The position numbers were made by a program, and so were the translations under genes. Below are positions 42,383-52,129 of a DNA stretch of 64,000 nt, in pieces. The notes below the pieces were generated by a model. It saw only the letters and a program-made list of their open reading frames with translations, ran no database searches and was not told the DNA's origin. Every line of letters begins with the position of its first letter. The first letter of the stretch is position 1. Origin of the DNA: DUQX01 sp050948825 (GTDB lineage: Bacteria; Bacillota; Dethiobacteria; DTU022; UBA8154); NCBI GenBank assembly GCA_050948825.1, contig JBMNEO010000001.1:21450-85449 (forward strand), given 5' to 3'.

Positions 42383-44396
42383 CTTTTTCTCCTCCTTCTT
42401 CAATAATTATCGGCAAAAATACCTCAATTTCAAGGTGTTTATTTTTCCTGCACTGCGCCTTGATCCGCCCCCCGTGGTCTTCGATTATTTTCCTGCTCAC
42501 CGGCAGCCCCAGGGAGAGATATCCATTCAGGCGCATACTCAAGGGATCGAACAGCTTTCCCAAATCATCCTGCGCAACCGTGGTCTGAAAATCGCAGAAC
42601 CCGATGCGGACCCCACCGTTCGTAAAGAGATTTTCCTCAAAGGAAGTATTGATCCGAATTGTTCCACCCTTTTCCAGTGCTTTGAAGGAATGTCGAAAAA
42701 GGTATGAAAATGCCCTGGCCAAAAGGGTTTTATCGGCCATGATGCTTAGACGTTCCCTGCAGTATGACGTCTCCACTGTGGTCTCCTGCCCTAGCCCCTG
42801 CTCTTGCAGCAGCAGGAGCCCCAGGTCCAAAATCTCATGAATATCGGCAACCGTATATTTGTATGAAAGGGGCGAAGAAAAGGCAATGAGCTGCTCCACC
42901 AGCTCATTTAACCGCTTAACCTCCTGGCGAACGGTATAGGTAAAATATTCGCGGAAAGAGCTGTCATCATATTTCTCCCTTAAAAGTTCAGAAAAAGTCT
43001 GAATGGCAACCATGGGGTTTTTTATTTCATGCGCAAGCTGGCTGACAAATTTGTTGAGCACATCCAGCTGGTCGGATTGACGGCGTTCCAACTCAAGCTG
43101 TTTCCTTTCCGAGATATCATCAAAGATCATCACACTTCCCAGAACACCCCCCGCGGAATCGAGCAGCTGGAAAGTGCTTATTTCCAGGGGAACACGCCCC
43201 TTTGCCAGTGTATACTCCTCCTTTAAAATCTCCTTCCCCGTTGTTAAAGTTTCGTAAAGTAAATCTCCCAGAGGGCTGGGCAACAGACGCAGGTCTTTGC
43301 CCATCGTTTCTTCCCGGCAAATCTGGAGGAGAGCACTCGCACGGGAATTAAAAGTAATAACCCGGTTTTCGCTGTTTATAGCTACAACCCCGCTGTTCAT
43401 GCGCTGCAGGATATTTTCAAAATATGCTTTCTGGTTAATTACCTGGTGGTGGAGATCAATATCCCGCAGAGCCAGTGCAACATTTCCGCAGAGGATATAC
43501 AGTATCTCCAGCTCCGCAGCGAAAAAGGGGGCGCCGGTTACTTTGGGGCCCAGGTTTAAAGCCCCGAGCAGCTCACCGTGGGCGATAAGCGGAATAGAGA
43601 CCTCCCCCTGGAGCATCAGCAGCTCCTGGAGCGCTTCGGCAGAGAGGTAATCTGCGGCATCAGATGTTTCAGCAGCGATAAAAATTCGGCCTTCATCAGT
43701 TAACCAGGAGATTAATCCCGAAGATGGGCTGAAGCTTAAATCCGAGCAATAATGCGGGTCCAAACCCCTCTGCGCAAAGACAACATAATTGCCCTGGCCC
43801 TGGCCCCGGCCGCTGTTGTCTTTTAACAGGATGGAAATTTTTGCTGCGGAAACGAGCCCAACAACGGAATCCATAAATAGTTCCAGCAGGCGCTCACTAT
43901 TAAAATTATTGCCCAGGGCCCTGGAAAAATCGCAGAGAATGCGCTCCTCCTGATTTACATATGACAACGGGCGGTAGCGATGCCTTTCACGGAAATATTC
44001 CCCAGGGTTAGTGGAAAAGGCCTTTTTCTGCAGATCCTGAGCGTTATAGCTTAGCTGAGCCCTTTCCCAGGCTTTATCGAGTATTTTCTTTACCTGGCCG
44101 GCATTACAGGATAAAGGGATAAAGTCGAAAAAACAGTTTTCAGGCAGCGCAGCCTGCCCCTGCTCTCCAACTGCCAGGTAAATTAAATCGGGACGCACCC
44201 GATGAGCGTTTTCTACCCAGGGGAGGGCTTTCTTACTTGAAAGATCGACTATAACAATTCCTGCAGGGATTTTTTTGATTAAGCGCAGCGCTGACGCATA
44301 TTCCCTTTCCAGCAAAGAATAGTCCTCCGGAAGATAGTTTTTTATTGTACCGATAAGCTTGCTATTGCTGAATGACGCTAACAGAACCAGTCTCAA
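42375..44396 (-). CDS. GAF/PAS histidine kinase with degenerate ATP-binding domain
   Basis: The TTG at 44396 is chosen because GGGGGAG lies six bases upstream and it does not overlap the previous gene's body; the frame runs to 44483. The N-terminus is a receiver-like domain without a clear acceptor Asp. Then come GAF (residues about 165-330), PAS (about 350-460) and HisKA with QLAHEIKNPMVAIQTFSELL. The ATPase domain is altered: the N box reads YLFRHSFKALEKGG where its neighbour has NICVNAVQAM, and the G1 box reads CDFQTTVAQDD rather than DTGTGIAPE. The end (GYLSLGLPVSRKIIEDHGG) keeps a G2-like part. ATP binding is therefore doubtful. It is a paralogue of the intact kinase upstream and may modulate it. 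Confidence 0.87.
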   Translation of the reverse strand: MRLVLLASFSNSKLIGTIKNYLPEDYSLLEREYASALRLIKKIPAGIVIVDLSSKKALPWVENAHRVRPDLIYLAVGEQGQAALPENCFFDFIPLSCNAGQVKKILDKAWERAQLSYNAQDLQKKAFSTNPGEYFRERHRYRPLSYVNQEERILCDFSRALGNNFNSERLLELFMDSVVGLVSAAKISILLKDNSGRGQGQGNYVVFAQRGLDPHYCSDLSFSPSSGLISWLTDEGRIFIAAETSDAADYLSAEALQELLMLQGEVSIPLIAHGELLGALNLGPKVTGAPFFAAELEILYILCGNVALALRDIDLHHQVINQKAYFENILQRMNSGVVAINSENRVITFNSRASALLQICREETMGKDLRLLPSPLGDLLYETLTTGKEILKEEYTLAKGRVPLEISTFQLLDSAGGVLGSVMIFDDISERKQLELERRQSDQLDVLNKFVSQLAHEIKNPMVAIQTFSELLREKYDDSSFREYFTYTVRQEVKRLNELVEQLIAFSSPLSYKYTVADIHEILDLGLLLLQEQGLGQETTVETSYCRERLSIMADKTLLARAFSYLFRHSFKALEKGGTIRINTSFEENLFTNGGVRIGFCDFQTTVAQDDLGKLFDPLSMRLNGYLSLGLPVSRKIIEDHGGRIKAQCRKNKHLEIEVFLPIIIEEGGEKGE

Positions 44397-44409
44397 CCTC
44401 TTCTCCCCC

Positions 44410-46929
44410 TCAATAGCCGGCAGCAGGAAGGTAGATTTCAAAAACAGTACCGGTGTTGTTGCTGAAAAACTGCACACTCCCACCGTGATCTGTAATAATT
44501 CTGTGGCTGATACTTAAACCCATCCCTACCCCATCAGGCTTGGTTGTATAAAATGGATCAAAAATTCGATTACTCTGTTCAGGTGCAATTCCGGTCCCCG
44601 TATCTTTAATCATAATCTTTAATTTACCCGTTGCAGCGCTATCCGGAGAACCCCCGGCAGAGGAAGAAAGGCTTTTCCCTGCGGGCACTCTCTCCGGCAG
44701 TGGGCATACATCGACCCACAGTTCTCCCCCGCCAGGCATTGCCTGAACCGCATTTACGCAAATATTAAAGAGCGCCTGTTTCATCTGCTCCCGATCTGCC
44801 TTTACAACCAGGGCATCACCGTGACAGTTTTTGTGCAGCAGGATTTTCTGTGAGTCTATGCGGGGAAATAAAAGCAAAAGGACCTCCTCCATTAATTCCC
44901 AAATATCAACTTTTTCTAAATAGGGCCGATTGTCCCTGGAAAAGTTTAACAACTCCATGATAAGTTTGTTAATGCGACTTATTTCCCCGGTAACAATCTG
45001 GGAAAAAGTGTGACGGAACTCGTAGTCATCGTATTTTTCAGGCAGAAGCTCTGCAAACGTTTTAATGGAAACCAACGGGTTTTTTATTTCATGCGCTATC
45101 CCCGCAGCCAGTTTCCCCAGGGAGGCCAGCTTCTCGGTCCGGTTTTTCTCGCGTTCCAGCTCTTTAATCCGCGTTAAATCGCTCAAGACCATTATAACCC
45201 CTTGTTCCCCTTTTTCCAGCGACCCCACCCTGGCCGTACTGCAGCATAAATAGGACGAAGACAGATCGGAGGGCAGCTCTATTTCAACCTCGCTTTTGTT
45301 CCGGCCGCTTTTTAATGTGTGTAGAATTGTATCGGCCAACACCGGATCCAGGACTTCCTCAATGCCCCTGCCCAGCACATCTTTGTCCGGATGAATGCCC
45401 GTAAGCTTCTTCGCCGAACTGTTAAAGGTAGTTATTCGCCCCTGTGCATCCACGGCAATTAGTCCGTTGCCCATGTTTTTTAGAATATTTTCCAGGTATT
45501 GTTTAATATCCAGGATCTCGTTATACAACTGGGCATTTTTTAAGGCAACGGCTACATGCAAAGCCAGTGCGGAAAACAAATGCACATCTTCCCTGGAATA
45601 GGGATCCCCGGATTGCTTGTAACCAAGAAACAAAATCCCCTCCAACCTTCCTTCCATTAATACCGGGACTGCAGCTTCAGCACCCAGCTTTTTCATTTCT
45701 GCAGAGAGCAGTTCCCGTTTTTCGGCATCCCTCATCCCATTTAAATCGGTAAGCAGCATGATTGAAGCCTTTTCCCGCAGGTAATTCACTAAAGGATTAC
45801 TGCTCCGTAGAAAGCGGTCAGCCTGCACAGGCGGAGAGTAGAGCAAATATTCCTCGGCTGCAAGGGTAAATGAACCATCCCCTTCTTTGAGAAAAAAAAC
45901 GGCGCTTTCAATAGAGATCGTGTTTACCATTTTATCAACCAGGAAATAAAGGAGTTTGTCCATGTTTAATATAGAAATCATCGACTTGTTTTCTTCAAGC
46001 ATAATATCGTGATAATCATCTCGACCGCGAAAAAAAACAAGATTAACCAGGAACTGAATCTGGTCTTTTACAGGCTGGTAAAAGAGCGCGGTCAGGATTA
46101 TCGGCAGGATGATAAAATAGAGAATATTTGCTTCAACAAAACCCCGTGAATTTTTTTCCGCAACCAGCAATAATGATATAAAAACACCCGCAAAAAGCAC
46201 TATCGTAAATATATTGGCGACAACTTTGCGCAGCGCCAGGCGGATATCCATTAACCTGAACTTCACAATAGCATAAGAAATAGAAGCAATCATAATCAAA
46301 GTAAAAACGGGCCCAAACGGGCGCAGGTCGATTGCTTTTACACCCAGCAGGGGGAGAAAAATGTTGGAAAGCGAACCCATCACAAAGGAAACCAGGATAC
46401 CGCCGATAAAAAACCGGTACTGATAGCGAACCAGGCCTCTGGAAAAAAGGATCTTGCGGTAAAGGACGATAAAAGTATAAACACCTATTCCGCTGAATAA
46501 AATGGCATAGAGTGGAAAAAGCGGACCATAAAGCGGTTCTTTGTTTTCCAAGGGGACCGTCACACCCTTGATTATTGCGGGTGTGAAACTCGCCGTAGAG
46601 AGGATTAAGCTTAAGAAGAGCAGTAATATAACGCTTTTGTAAGGGTATTTGATATCATCCTCAAAACAAAAAACCAGGGCAAATATAAACCATGGAGTCG
46701 TTGCGGCCACAGCGTGCGAAATCCTGATTGCAAGCAAAAGGTCCTCATAATCGTTAAAAAAAAGAACCGTCATAACAGTAATGGTCCAAATGCAGGCGTT
46801 CAGGGTAAAGCCCAGGAACAAACGGTTAAGGCGCGATATGGGGTTCTTCCGGAAAACAAAAATGCCTAAAAAAAGGTTGGCCGCTGCCGCAAAACCAAGA
46901 AGCCATTTTGCAAAAATAATTAAGTCCAT
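44410..46929 (-). CDS. Membrane histidine kinase with 7TM-like sensor, GAF and PAS
   Basis: The ATG at 46929 has AAAGGTGAG upstream; the longer frame begins inside the ketosynthase. About nine TM segments lie in residues 1-290, resembling the N-terminal 7TM sensor of some histidine kinases. A GAF domain follows at about residues 310-475, then PAS (YLENILKNMGNGLIAVDAQG), HisKA (GIAHEIKNPLVSIKTFAELL) and HATPase with LFNICVNAVQAMPGGG, IKDTGTGIAPEQ and GVGMGLSISHRIITDHGGS. All catalytic boxes are intact. It probably phosphorylates the HD-GYP regulator at 41309. The three genes are contiguous and coupled. Confidence 0.92.
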   Translation of the reverse strand: MDLIIFAKWLLGFAAAANLFLGIFVFRKNPISRLNRLFLGFTLNACIWTITVMTVLFFNDYEDLLLAIRISHAVAATTPWFIFALVFCFEDDIKYPYKSVILLLFLSLILSTASFTPAIIKGVTVPLENKEPLYGPLFPLYAILFSGIGVYTFIVLYRKILFSRGLVRYQYRFFIGGILVSFVMGSLSNIFLPLLGVKAIDLRPFGPVFTLIMIASISYAIVKFRLMDIRLALRKVVANIFTIVLFAGVFISLLLVAEKNSRGFVEANILYFIILPIILTALFYQPVKDQIQFLVNLVFFRGRDDYHDIMLEENKSMISILNMDKLLYFLVDKMVNTISIESAVFFLKEGDGSFTLAAEEYLLYSPPVQADRFLRSSNPLVNYLREKASIMLLTDLNGMRDAEKRELLSAEMKKLGAEAAVPVLMEGRLEGILFLGYKQSGDPYSREDVHLFSALALHVAVALKNAQLYNEILDIKQYLENILKNMGNGLIAVDAQGRITTFNSSAKKLTGIHPDKDVLGRGIEEVLDPVLADTILHTLKSGRNKSEVEIELPSDLSSSYLCCSTARVGSLEKGEQGVIMVLSDLTRIKELEREKNRTEKLASLGKLAAGIAHEIKNPLVSIKTFAELLPEKYDDYEFRHTFSQIVTGEISRINKLIMELLNFSRDNRPYLEKVDIWELMEEVLLLLFPRIDSQKILLHKNCHGDALVVKADREQMKQALFNICVNAVQAMPGGGELWVDVCPLPERVPAGKSLSSSAGGSPDSAATGKLKIMIKDTGTGIAPEQSNRIFDPFYTTKPDGVGMGLSISHRIITDHGGSVQFFSNNTGTVFEIYLPAAGY

Positions 46930-46942
46930 TGCGCACTCACCT

Positions 46943-48157
46943 TTATGGCCCGGTAACAACCAGCGATGCGTTGCAGCCCCCAATACCGTGCAAATTAACC
47001 AGGGCAGTATCGACTCTGGCCACACGGCCTCTGTTGGGGACATAATCCAGATCGCAATGCGGATCGGGATACTGGTAGTTCACCGTTGGGGGAATAAATT
47101 TATTACCTATTATCTGAGCTGTTGCTATTACCTGTAACGGCCCCGAGGCAGCAAGCGGATTGCCGATCATTGATTTGATTGAACTTACCGGCATGTTATA
47201 AGCATAATCTCCAAAAACCTCTTTAATTGCTTGCGTCTCTATTTTATCAATGAACCTGTCTCCAGGAGCATGGGCAGAGATATAATCTATATCCGCCAGT
47301 GCCAGCTTTGCCTTTTTTAACGATTCTTGCAATGATGATACTATTGATGATTTTAGACTTTTTGGCGAGGTTGCATTGGTAATCGACCACCCTGTTATCC
47401 TACCCAGGATCTTCGCCCCTCTGGCCAAAGCCTTTTCGGCATCCTCAAGCAGGAGCATCCCGCTTCCCTCGGCCAAAACGCCGCCCGCGCGCCTGGCATC
47501 AAAAGGCCTGCTGGCGATAGCAGGTTCATCGTTATAAGAACCTGGCAGGAGCCCTGTAGAGCAAAAACAGGCAAGGACGAACGGGGTTATCGGGGCATCG
47601 CCTCCACCGGCCAGAGCCACCTCTGTATTCCCCTGAAGAATGGATTCAACGGCATAGATAATGCTGAAGATCCCGGAAGGGCAGCCTGTAGATACCGTAA
47701 CCACCTGACCCGAGCACTTAAACTCGGTTGCAAGCGCGCTGGCTGCCGCATGGGGGAATGAAGAAGGGATAACAGTTGGCTTCGTGGAACCGTTAATTTT
47801 AAAAAGGTCATACTCGCTTTCCACCACCCCCATGTCCGACGTGCTGATACCTACCCAGATGCCGGACCGCAAACGGGCAAATTCCTCCTTGCTCATATTT
47901 GCATCCTGCAGCGCCATGCGTGCAGCGGTAATAATCAGATGAGTACTCCATGCCCTCCCGTTGCCAGGAAGAGGCTCGATATTTTCAATCCATTCCAGGG
48001 GAATTTCTCCGGCTATTTGCGATGAATATTCTGAAGGATCAAAACGCCTGATGCGCCGAATGCCGGATTTGCCCTCACACAGAGCATTCCAAAAATTATC
48101 TTTTCCCACCCCGTTGGGCGCTACAGATCCCAAGCCGGTAATCACCACATCAGACAT
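46943..48157 (-). CDS. Ketoacyl-ACP synthase (FabF-like) with variant active site
   Basis: The ATG at 48157 follows GGAGGGG. It is a complete thiolase-fold condensing enzyme: VVITGLGSVAPNGVGKDNF, VSTGCPSGIFSI (nucleophilic Cys), LAEGSGMLLLEDAEKAL and DYISAHAPGDRFIDKIETQA (first His). The second His of the family (KSxxGHxxGA) is replaced by Asn: SSIKSMIGNPLAASGPLQ. The usual AHGTST is AHAPGD. A Cys-His-Asn triad recalls KAS III. It starts 16 nt downstream of the methyltransferase gene. No acyl carrier protein is nearby. The product may be a lipid or polyketide; the call of fatty-acid elongation would be unsafe. Confidence 0.87.
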   Translation of the reverse strand: MSDVVITGLGSVAPNGVGKDNFWNALCEGKSGIRRIRRFDPSEYSSQIAGEIPLEWIENIEPLPGNGRAWSTHLIITAARMALQDANMSKEEFARLRSGIWVGISTSDMGVVESEYDLFKINGSTKPTVIPSSFPHAAASALATEFKCSGQVVTVSTGCPSGIFSIIYAVESILQGNTEVALAGGGDAPITPFVLACFCSTGLLPGSYNDEPAIASRPFDARRAGGVLAEGSGMLLLEDAEKALARGAKILGRITGWSITNATSPKSLKSSIVSSLQESLKKAKLALADIDYISAHAPGDRFIDKIETQAIKEVFGDYAYNMPVSSIKSMIGNPLAASGPLQVIATAQIIGNKFIPPTVNYQYPDPHCDLDYVPNRGRVARVDTALVNLHGIGGCNASLVVTGP

Positions 48158-48172
48158 TGCTTTCCCCTCCAA

Positions 48173-48928
48173 TTACTTGAAAAATAACCCTTCCTCTTTT
48201 TCTTCAGGAGCCGGTTTTACAGCATCCAGAAACCAATCCTGGTCTCCATATACTTTTTCTATCGATAAAAGTTCAAAGCCGCACTCCTCAACCAGGGATA
48301 TGAGCTCCTCCCTCTTTAAGAAATGGAAAGACTCCTGTTTTTTGATAAACATATTTAAAATTATAAAGATAAAAAGCCACGGAGCCAGGCTTAAGATCTG
48401 GCCGCTCAGGAAGAAAGGCCAATAATACGGTTTGCCCTCCTTCATTTGTTGGACATGCTCTATGAAAACCGGGAAGATCTTCGGCTGAAAAGGCGGTGTA
48501 ACCAATACCAGTTTGCCACCTATTTCCAATACCCTGTGAATCTCTTTCAGCAACAAATCGGGACGTTTCACAGCATAGAGAACATTGATACAGGCTGCCC
48601 CCTGGAAAACTTCATCGCCATACGGAATAAAGCTATTAAGGTCTGCTTCCCGCAAGGTAACCCTGTGCTCCCAGTTGACGATCTTTTTGCTCTTCAGGCC
48701 TGCCCGCTGCAGCATGGCCGGTGCAAAATCTATCCCATCTGCCTTCACTTTCGGTTCCAGGCGCAGGAGATGATGAAGAAAATTTCCCGTGCCGCAGCCT
48801 GCATCGAGGATATGCCAGCCGCTTTTTGGATTAAGGCTTTTTGCCGCGGCATCCAGAAGCCGGCGGTAAGGCAATAAATGCAGCATGATATGATCGTATA
48901 CCAGCGCATATATTTGCCAGAAAATCAC
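48173..48928 (-). CDS. SAM-dependent class I methyltransferase
   Basis: Motif I is HILDAGCGTGNFLHHLL, with ADGIDFAPAMLQRAGL as motif II, and LKEIHRVLEIGGKLVLVTPP as the late motif. The layout resembles UbiE/COQ5 enzymes. A C-terminal hydrophobic stretch (LAPWLFIFIILNMFI) suggests membrane association. The start is GTG at 48928 with AAAGG seven bases upstream. It is co-transcribed with the ketosynthase and may modify the same molecule. Confidence 0.87.
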   Translation of the reverse strand: MIFWQIYALVYDHIMLHLLPYRRLLDAAAKSLNPKSGWHILDAGCGTGNFLHHLLRLEPKVKADGIDFAPAMLQRAGLKSKKIVNWEHRVTLREADLNSFIPYGDEVFQGAACINVLYAVKRPDLLLKEIHRVLEIGGKLVLVTPPFQPKIFPVFIEHVQQMKEGKPYYWPFFLSGQILSLAPWLFIFIILNMFIKKQESFHFLKREELISLVEECGFELLSIEKVYGDQDWFLDAVKPAPEEKEEGLFFK

Positions 48929-49018
48929 AGAAAAGCCTTTATCAACTTCTGCCTTTTCTATCTTTATTTCTTGTATGTGGGAACCTGAAAGCGAGCTACA
49001 GCCAGCTTCACTCCATAT

Positions 49019-51781
49019 TCACTTAATCAGGCGCTCAATGTCTACCAGGTTGATAAAAATGTCTACCAGCCAGGGGTCAAACTGTATACCCCTGTTCTTC
49101 TTCAGTTCCGCGATCGCCTCTTCGTGGGTAAGGGCCGGCCGGTAGGGACGCGGGCTTGTCATGGCTTCATAGGCATCTATAATGGAGATGATGCGGGAGT
49201 AAATATGAATGTTATTTCCTTTTAAGCCCTTGGGATAGCCGCTCCCGTCCCAGCGTTCGTGATGCTGTAATATATAATCTGCAACGGATGATATCTCCGG
49301 GTGAAATTTGGCGATGCGATAGCCGATTTCGGGGTGGGATTTCATTTCATCCCACTCACTGGAATCAAGCTCCCCATTCTTAAATATTATTTCTTTGTTT
49401 ATTCCAACCTTGCCGATGTCGTGCACTCGCGATAACAGCAGGATTTTATCCATCTCTTTGACCGGTATGCCGATAGCCTGCCCCAGCAGCAGCGCCATGC
49501 ACTGCAGCCGTTTTTCGTACCCTTCGCTTCTGAAATCCCTGTCCTTGAGCAAACTTAATAGAAAATCTATAATGCTCTTTTTTACTTCATCGCTGCGCTC
49601 GAATTTATTTTTATACATATTACTGTCGGCTTTTTTAAAGATTCCTTTTATTCCCCCTGATCCTGTTGAGCCCCTTATACCCCCTGAATTATAGTCCGCA
49701 GAGGCATAACCTACTGAAAGGCTGAGCGGTATGGTCTTTTCGTTTTTGTTGTACTCGTCTACTAATCTTTGGATGCGCCCAACAATCTCCTTGGCCACAC
49801 TTTCACCGGTCCGGGGAAGAATAATGGCAAATTCGTCTCCTCCAACCCGCGCCACTACATCGGAAGAACGAAAAGGCTTCTTAATAATCCCGACAGCAGT
49901 TTTCAGAAGCTCATCGCCTATGCTGTGGCCCATGATATCATTGATCAGCTTCAATCCATCAACATCGCAGACAACAATGCTTATTGGATAATGACGCTTG
50001 GAATCAAGCCGCTTCATTTCCTCTTCAAAATAAAGCCGGTTATAAATCCCGGTCAGCGAATCATGCATGCCAAGATACTTCAGCTTCTCCTCGTTCTGTT
50101 TCCGTTCGGTAATGTCGCTGGCAGTAAAAAGAACGCCGTTAAAACCTTCATCGAAATTAAAAATCGGGGTTAGAACTATGTCCAGCCACCGGAACTCTCC
50201 AGAGTTATTTTGCAGGGCTACCTCTACTTTTACCGTTTCACCGCTGGCAAGCACCTGATCTCTGGCTTCCAGCAAGGGCTCCGCTTCTCGGGGATTGAGA
50301 ATATCGCGGATATTTGAATTAACAAGATTTTCAGTTACTGTTCCCCAAAATGCGGCGCCGGCTTTGTTTAAGAAGATTAGCTTTCCCTCATCATCGAGAA
50401 CCCAAATCAGACTGGGAATTGCATCAAGTACCCGGTTATCCCTTTCTTCTTCTGCTGCTGCTACGGCCTTCTTTTCGCCCAGTGCAGCCAGGAGGGAATC
50501 AAATAACAGCTCATCCTCCTCTTCCAGCATGGACCTGGGATCCAGCAGCACTTTCCCGTCTTTAATCCTGGGGATAACCGGATGACGGCCTTTGCTTAAA
50601 AAGCTGCTGATTTGCTTGGCGGAATACTTCGGCGAACTGAGGCAGACCTGAACGCTTTGAAACTTCTCTTCCCGGAAAGAAAGTTCCGTGAGGGAAACAT
50701 TTTCGTAAGCCAGACTGATTTCATAATTCCCGTTAAGAGAGTTGCTCAATCTATCCGCCAGGGAACGGGCGCGTTTTTCAAGGTTTTCCGGCTGAACGGA
50801 GAGCATGCGCAGCAAAGGAATTTTCTGCATGGCGTTAAATGAATCGCTATAAAGCTCCAGCGTTGCCTCCAAAGCTGCGACATTCATTCTGTCAGCGGCA
50901 AACATTTTTTTCAAGGTGTCTTTTTTTATCAATGAAAGATGCTTCCTTTTTCCAACGATAATCCCTATTGGGGGCCCTCCCAGGAGCTTGTCCCCAGAAA
51001 AAATAACCAGATCATAATCCGAAACGGCCTTTTGGAGCTGCCAGCTTTCGGGAAATCCAAACAGAGCAGGATCCAGAAGCGTGGCGAAGTTCATGACTCT
51101 TACTGTGACAGGATCGTGCTCCTCGTTTAGTTCGGGCTTTTCGGCAATAGTGTGTCCCCCGGCAATACTTGCCGCGATGACTGCCCCGGAAGCATCAGTT
51201 GCATCGGCTGTATCGGTGGGACTTGTTATACCTGTGCCATTGATTGTATCGGTGGGAATGGTTGTATCTGTATCATTGATTGTACCTGTGTCATCGGCAG
51301 CATCGGCTATATGCCCTTCAGCAGCTGGATTTTTATTTTTCCCGGCACCAAAGGTAATAAAGCAGGCGGATTTTTTAATTCCCCCGTCCGCACCTTCTTT
51401 TTCATTAATGATTCTGAGCTGCGCTCCGCTCTGTTTTGCTAACGCCCTTAAAGATGGAGTAACACAGTTTAAATTGTTATTGCAATAGAATAACTCGTCT
51501 CTGGGAATAGATATCTCCTTTCCCCTTGCCAGGGCGTGAAAAACCAGGAATATGGCGGCTGAAAGATTGCTGGTCACAAGTAAATCTTCAGCCCCGGTGA
51601 GATTGGAAAAAAGCAAATTTAAACGGCTCCAATGGGGAGCAGTATAGTTCAACCCATCCATCCGTGCATGAGAACCGGCCGCTGTTTTGGAAGCTCTAAT
51701 AGCCTCTTCAGCGAGGGGTGGTTCAACTCCATTAATGAACAACATTCCGGATGCATTAATAAAAGGGTGCACAAAAATCAC
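49019..51781 (-). CDS. SelA-like PLP domain fused to PAS, GGDEF and HD-GYP
   Basis: Residues 1-435 resemble selenocysteine synthase SelA: NASGMLFINGVEPPLAEEAI, LLFSNLTGAEDLLVTSN, then SDYDLVIFSGDKLLGGPPIG with the presumed PLP Lys265, AADRMNVAALEATLELY, and HPVIPRIKDGKVLLDPR. A Thr/Asp/Ile-rich insert at about residues 150-215 breaks the domain. Residues about 445-560 are PAS. Residues about 565-735 are GGDEF, with DVDGLKLINDIMGHSIGDEL and VARVGGDEFAII (647-650), so cyclase activity is expected. Residues about 745-915 are HD-GYP (RVHDIGKVGINKEI, HHERWDGSGYPKGLKG). The start is GTG at 51781 with AAAGGA upstream. It is one continuous frame. I know of no named protein with this architecture. Function: an enzyme-like sensor input to cyclic-di-GMP turnover is possible. 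Confidence 0.92.
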   Translation of the reverse strand: MIFVHPFINASGMLFINGVEPPLAEEAIRASKTAAGSHARMDGLNYTAPHWSRLNLLFSNLTGAEDLLVTSNLSAAIFLVFHALARGKEISIPRDELFYCNNNLNCVTPSLRALAKQSGAQLRIINEKEGADGGIKKSACFITFGAGKNKNPAAEGHIADAADDTGTINDTDTTIPTDTINGTGITSPTDTADATDASGAVIAASIAGGHTIAEKPELNEEHDPVTVRVMNFATLLDPALFGFPESWQLQKAVSDYDLVIFSGDKLLGGPPIGIIVGKRKHLSLIKKDTLKKMFAADRMNVAALEATLELYSDSFNAMQKIPLLRMLSVQPENLEKRARSLADRLSNSLNGNYEISLAYENVSLTELSFREEKFQSVQVCLSSPKYSAKQISSFLSKGRHPVIPRIKDGKVLLDPRSMLEEEDELLFDSLLAALGEKKAVAAAEEERDNRVLDAIPSLIWVLDDEGKLIFLNKAGAAFWGTVTENLVNSNIRDILNPREAEPLLEARDQVLASGETVKVEVALQNNSGEFRWLDIVLTPIFNFDEGFNGVLFTASDITERKQNEEKLKYLGMHDSLTGIYNRLYFEEEMKRLDSKRHYPISIVVCDVDGLKLINDIMGHSIGDELLKTAVGIIKKPFRSSDVVARVGGDEFAIILPRTGESVAKEIVGRIQRLVDEYNKNEKTIPLSLSVGYASADYNSGGIRGSTGSGGIKGIFKKADSNMYKNKFERSDEVKKSIIDFLLSLLKDRDFRSEGYEKRLQCMALLLGQAIGIPVKEMDKILLLSRVHDIGKVGINKEIIFKNGELDSSEWDEMKSHPEIGYRIAKFHPEISSVADYILQHHERWDGSGYPKGLKGNNIHIYSRIISIIDAYEAMTSPRPYRPALTHEEAIAELKKNRGIQFDPWLVDIFINLVDIERLIK

Positions 51782-52004
51782 CTTTTCCTTTAATAATGGT
51801 GGATGTCTGATGATGTTGAATAATGAATAATTAAATAATATTTCTGGTAAATTACTGGTAAATTATAGGTAATGGAGGAATTATTTTCTTTTATTCATTC
51901 TATATAAGCCCAACATTTTCCTGCAATTATTACTTATTTCATCATTAAAATCTTTTTTTTTAACAGAGATTCTGAAGTTTTTGACGATCCCTATACAACA
52001 CCGT

Positions 52005-52117
52005 GCGACAAAGGGGACGGTTCTCGCTGTCAGCAGTTGCGACAGCGGGGACGGTGCGACAGCGGGGACGGTTCTCGCTGTCGCATTTGCGACAAAGGGG
52101 ACGGTTCTCGCTGTCGC
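52005..52117. repeat. REP-like repeat array (GGGGACGGTTCTC type)
   Basis: Four units, some incomplete, start at 52005, 52039, 52056 and 52089. Each carries GCGACA, then GGGGACGG, and most end in TTCTCGCTGTCGC, so ends are self-complementary (GCGACAgC...GCTGTCGC). It lies just past the stop of the PBP gene. The same family appears at 53862 and 55072 around a transposase. The rest of 51782-52004 is AT-rich upstream sequence of the fusion gene. Confidence 0.85.
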
Positions 52118-52129
52118 ATTAAGCCAGTT

